The position numbers were made by a program, and so were the translations under genes. From assembly GCA_049625305.1 (NCBI GenBank), contig JBMZVD010000028.1, positions 1 through 24,688 of the forward strand: a DNA stretch of 24,688 nucleotides. The letters run 5' to 3'. The notes beneath the pieces were generated by a model. It was not told the DNA's origin and searched no databases. It saw only the letters and a list, made by a program, of their open reading frames with translations. This DNA is from Flavicella sp049625305 (GTDB lineage Bacteria; Bacteroidota; Bacteroidia; Flavobacteriales; Flavobacteriaceae). Of this stretch, positions 22,259 to 24,688 are shown piece by piece (positions within the stretch are counted from its first letter, which is position 1; each line of letters begins with the position of its first letter).

Positions 22259-24688
22259 ATGAAACTTAAATACACCCTTTTTACTCACGTACTGTTATTA
22301 TTTGTTACGTTTGGTAATGCTCAAATTAACACGAAAAAAATAGCTTTTGACAATGCCACTAATTATTCCAAAGAGTTTGAATTGTTGCACACAGATCTGT
22401 CTGTGAGTTTCGACATTCCTAAAGAGTTATTGTTCGGAGACGCAGAGTTGAGTGTTCGTCCATATTTCTATGATTCAGATCTATTGACATTAGATGCAAA
22501 AGGAATGACAATAAAAAAAGTGAGTATGAATAGTGTACCACTTACTTACAAATACGACGGATATAAGTTGGCAATTGATTTGGGTGCAAGCTATTCAAAG
22601 TCAGATACTTTAATTGTAGATATCAAATACATTGCCAATCCCTCTCAAATAAAACAAAAGGGGAGCAATGCCATCAAAGCAGCTAGAGGATTGTACTTTA
22701 TCGATCCTAAAGGAACAAACCCTAACAAACCAACACAAATATGGACACAAGGTGAAACAGAGTCAAGTAGTTGTTGGTTTCCTACTTTAGACAGTCCAAA
22801 CCAAAAAACAAGTCAAAAAATAGCGATTCGTGTACCAAGTAAATACAAGAGTCTATCGAATGGTGTTTTGATGTCTCAAGTATCGCATAAAAATGGCGAC
22901 CGAACCGATACTTGGGAGATGAAGCAAAGACATGCTCCTTACTTGTTTTTTATGGGGATCGGTGATTTTACAATAGTAAAAGATTCCTGGAGAGGAAAAG
23001 AAGTCAATTATTATGTGGAACCAAATTTTGAAAATGTAGCTTTAGATATTTTTGGTAAAACACCAGCAATGATGGATTATTTTTCTGAGATTACCGGAGT
23101 GGATTTTATGTGGGACAAATACAGTCAAATGGTAGTTAGAGATTTTGTCAGTGGGGCTATGGAGAATACTACTGCAGTAGTTCATGGAGAACGTGCTTAC
23201 CAAACTTCTGCCGAACTAATAGACGAAAATGCTTGGGAGCCTGTCATTGCACATGAATTATTTCACCATTGGTTTGGAGACTATGTAACAGCAGAAAATT
23301 GGGCGAATTTAAGTTTGAATGAATCTTTTGCAACTTATGGTGAATATTTGTGGATAGAACATGCGTATGGTAAAACAAGAGCAGAGGCACATCGATTGAA
23401 ATCTGTGAAAGCTTACAATGATGGATCTCATGCCCACAAAAAACTAGTCAGATATGATTATCTAGACAAAGAAGAATTATTTGATAGAGTTAGTTATAAT
23501 AAAGGAGGAGCTATTTTGCATATGTTGAGAAATTATATTGGTGATGCTGCTTTTTTTGAAGGAATACAACACTATTTAAAATCCCACGAATACGGCGTTG
23601 CAGAAGTAGCTCAGTTGAGAATGGTTTTTGAACAAATTACTGGAACAGATTTACGTTGGTTTTTTGAACAGTGGTTTTATAAAGCAGGACATCCAACTAT
23701 TCAAGTTGCCAAGGACTATAATATACTGGATAAAACAGTTACAGTTTCTTTAAAACAACAAGGAGAGGTTTTTTACTTTCCAATAAAAATTACGATTTAC
23801 GAAAGCGGAACCATAAAACACAAAGAAATATTTGTAGACGCAAGAGAAAAATCTTTCACGTTTTCATACGATGACTATCCTGATTGGATACATGTTAATT
23901 CTGACCATAATCTATTGGCAGACATTATTGAAAACAAATTGTTAGATACTTACAAATTTCAATTTTCTAACGCTCCTCATTTTATTGATAGGAAAAATGC
24001 ACTAGAAAAATTAGTCAAACAGCAATCTGACAAAACCGTTTTTGAGTTGGTAGTAAAAGCGTTTGACGATCCATATTTCGAAATACAGACAATGGCTCTA
24101 AACAACATCGATTTAAGTTATAAATATTCAAAACGAAAAGTGATAGAAAAAATCGAATATTTGGCCAAATCTGCAAAAAATAATAAAGTGCGTGCAGCTG
24201 CTGTAAAAGTACTTGGTAAATTAGTCTATTTTGATTATCAGTCAATATTTGAAGAATTAGTAGACGATCCATCTAATGCAGTAAAAGGGGCTGCGCTTGA
24301 AGGATTGTATTATCTAGACAAAGATGCTGCGATAAAAAAAGCTAAAAACTTACCAAATTCTGTTAAGAAAACAATTGCTTTTCCATTGTCAAAGATATAC
24401 ATAGAACAAAAACAAAATACGGAAATTGAGTTTGTGGCAAATTATATCATTCAAGGAATGTTTCTTTCAAATGACGCAGCCTCCAAAAAAACATTCAAAA
24501 AAGGGTTTGATTGGGTAGCAACTTCTAATAATATAGAGGCATATACAAATCTCACAAACGACATTGTCAACAAGGGGAATCAATACCGCAAGTACAATTT
24601 TCATCTGGAAGGGGTTCGTTTGTTGAGAGACCTGTCGAAGATACTAGATAAAACAAAAAAATCCAATAAAAAGGAATTACAGGTTTTG
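22259..24688 (+). CDS. Exported M1-family zinc aminopeptidase (3' end beyond window)
   Basis: An open frame runs from the ATG at 22259 to the window edge (810 codons, no stop). It starts with a signal peptide (MKLKYTLFTHVLLLFVTFGNAQ). The N-terminal beta domain is followed by the substrate motif GAMEN (299-303) and the zinc site HELFHH (His332, Glu333, His336) with the third ligand Glu355 in LNESFATYGEY, exactly the HExxH-x18-E spacing. The catalytic Tyr is probably in RVSYNKGGAILHML. The C-terminal part is helical with HEAT-like pairs (VRAAAVKVLGKL, VKGAALEGLYYL), as in the helical domain of M1 enzymes. It removes N-terminal residues from peptides, probably in the periplasm. The nearby M28 peptidase gives the region a peptide-degradation theme. 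Confidence 0.95.
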   Translation, partial: MKLKYTLFTHVLLLFVTFGNAQINTKKIAFDNATNYSKEFELLHTDLSVSFDIPKELLFGDAELSVRPYFYDSDLLTLDAKGMTIKKVSMNSVPLTYKYDGYKLAIDLGASYSKSDTLIVDIKYIANPSQIKQKGSNAIKAARGLYFIDPKGTNPNKPTQIWTQGETESSSCWFPTLDSPNQKTSQKIAIRVPSKYKSLSNGVLMSQVSHKNGDRTDTWEMKQRHAPYLFFMGIGDFTIVKDSWRGKEVNYYVEPNFENVALDIFGKTPAMMDYFSEITGVDFMWDKYSQMVVRDFVSGAMENTTAVVHGERAYQTSAELIDENAWEPVIAHELFHHWFGDYVTAENWANLSLNESFATYGEYLWIEHAYGKTRAEAHRLKSVKAYNDGSHAHKKLVRYDYLDKEELFDRVSYNKGGAILHMLRNYIGDAAFFEGIQHYLKSHEYGVAEVAQLRMVFEQITGTDLRWFFEQWFYKAGHPTIQVAKDYNILDKTVTVSLKQQGEVFYFPIKITIYESGTIKHKEIFVDAREKSFTFSYDDYPDWIHVNSDHNLLADIIENKLLDTYKFQFSNAPHFIDRKNALEKLVKQQSDKTVFELVVKAFDDPYFEIQTMALNNIDLSYKYSKRKVIEKIEYLAKSAKNNKVRAAAVKVLGKLVYFDYQSIFEELVDDPSNAVKGAALEGLYYLDKDAAIKKAKNLPNSVKKTIAFPLSKIYIEQKQNTEIEFVANYIIQGMFLSNDAASKKTFKKGFDWVATSNNIEAYTNLTNDIVNKGNQYRKYNFHLEGVRLLRDLSKILDKTKKSNKKELQVL

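Noticed and set aside
24015..24272. An 85-codon minus-strand frame inside the M1 aminopeptidase gene
   Set aside because: It lies wholly antisense within the helical domain of a convincing gene; nothing in it resembles a protein family.
1..24688. A defence island, mobile element, CRISPR array or biosynthetic cluster
   Set aside because: All genes look like core or common accessory genes of Flavobacteriaceae. I found no transposase, integrase, Cas, toxin-antitoxin or repeat-array signals.

Overview
This AT-rich window reads as chromosomal DNA of a member of Bacteroidota, most likely a marine or freshwater Flavobacteriaceae. The evidence is -7 promoter elements of the form TAnnTTTG in front of most genes, very few Shine-Dalgarno sequences, an exonuclease/GIY-YIG fusion, an MG2/TonB-plug surface protein and the LuxC-like acyl-CoA reductase/serC/serA cluster. 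I see no rRNA, tRNA, CRISPR array, insertion sequence, prophage or integrase. It is an ordinary, densely packed core-genome segment with 19 genes or gene fragments and no intergenic stretch over about 300 bases.

Layout. 1-1346 (minus): the start of a HAD hydrolase behind prfB. 1476-2012 (plus): msrA, separated from the next, convergent gene by a perfectly palindromic bidirectional terminator. 2093-4576 (minus): a large exported MG2/TonB-plug protein. 4678-10767 (minus): a block transcribed in the order yggS, exonuclease/GIY-YIG, voltage-gated K+ channel, argS, lpdA, with internal promoters at argS and lpdA and a terminator after lpdA. 10893-14145 (minus): acyl-CoA reductase, serC and serA, closed by a terminator; serC and serA supply two of the three steps of serine synthesis. 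14368-17145 (plus): type II NADH dehydrogenase followed by a three-domain persulfide dioxygenase/rhodanese of CstB type. 17151-18401 (minus): a tiny Cys-rich SEC-C protein and a divergent CobW-family P-loop protein. 18633-21154 (minus): a lipoprotein, an M28 peptidase and a four-helix membrane protein. 21224-24688 (plus): a patatin-like lipase and an M1 aminopeptidase that runs off the right edge.

Functional themes are translation (RF2, ArgS), central and amino-acid metabolism (Lpd, SerC, SerA, YggS), redox and sulfur handling (MsrA, NDH-2, CstB-like enzyme), and envelope-associated or exported hydrolysis (M28, M1, lipoprotein, MG2/plug protein).

I found no convincing new multi-gene system. 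The items most worth a second look are: a GIY-YIG domain in the exonuclease fusion that seems to lack both catalytic residues; a CobW-family protein without its G4 (NKxD) motif; a K+ channel ending in a zinc ribbon; the NDH-2/persulfide-dioxygenase pair; a TonB plug without a barrel; a prfB without the programmed frameshift and with a possibly leaderless mRNA; and a 14-base element shared by two promoters at the same position.
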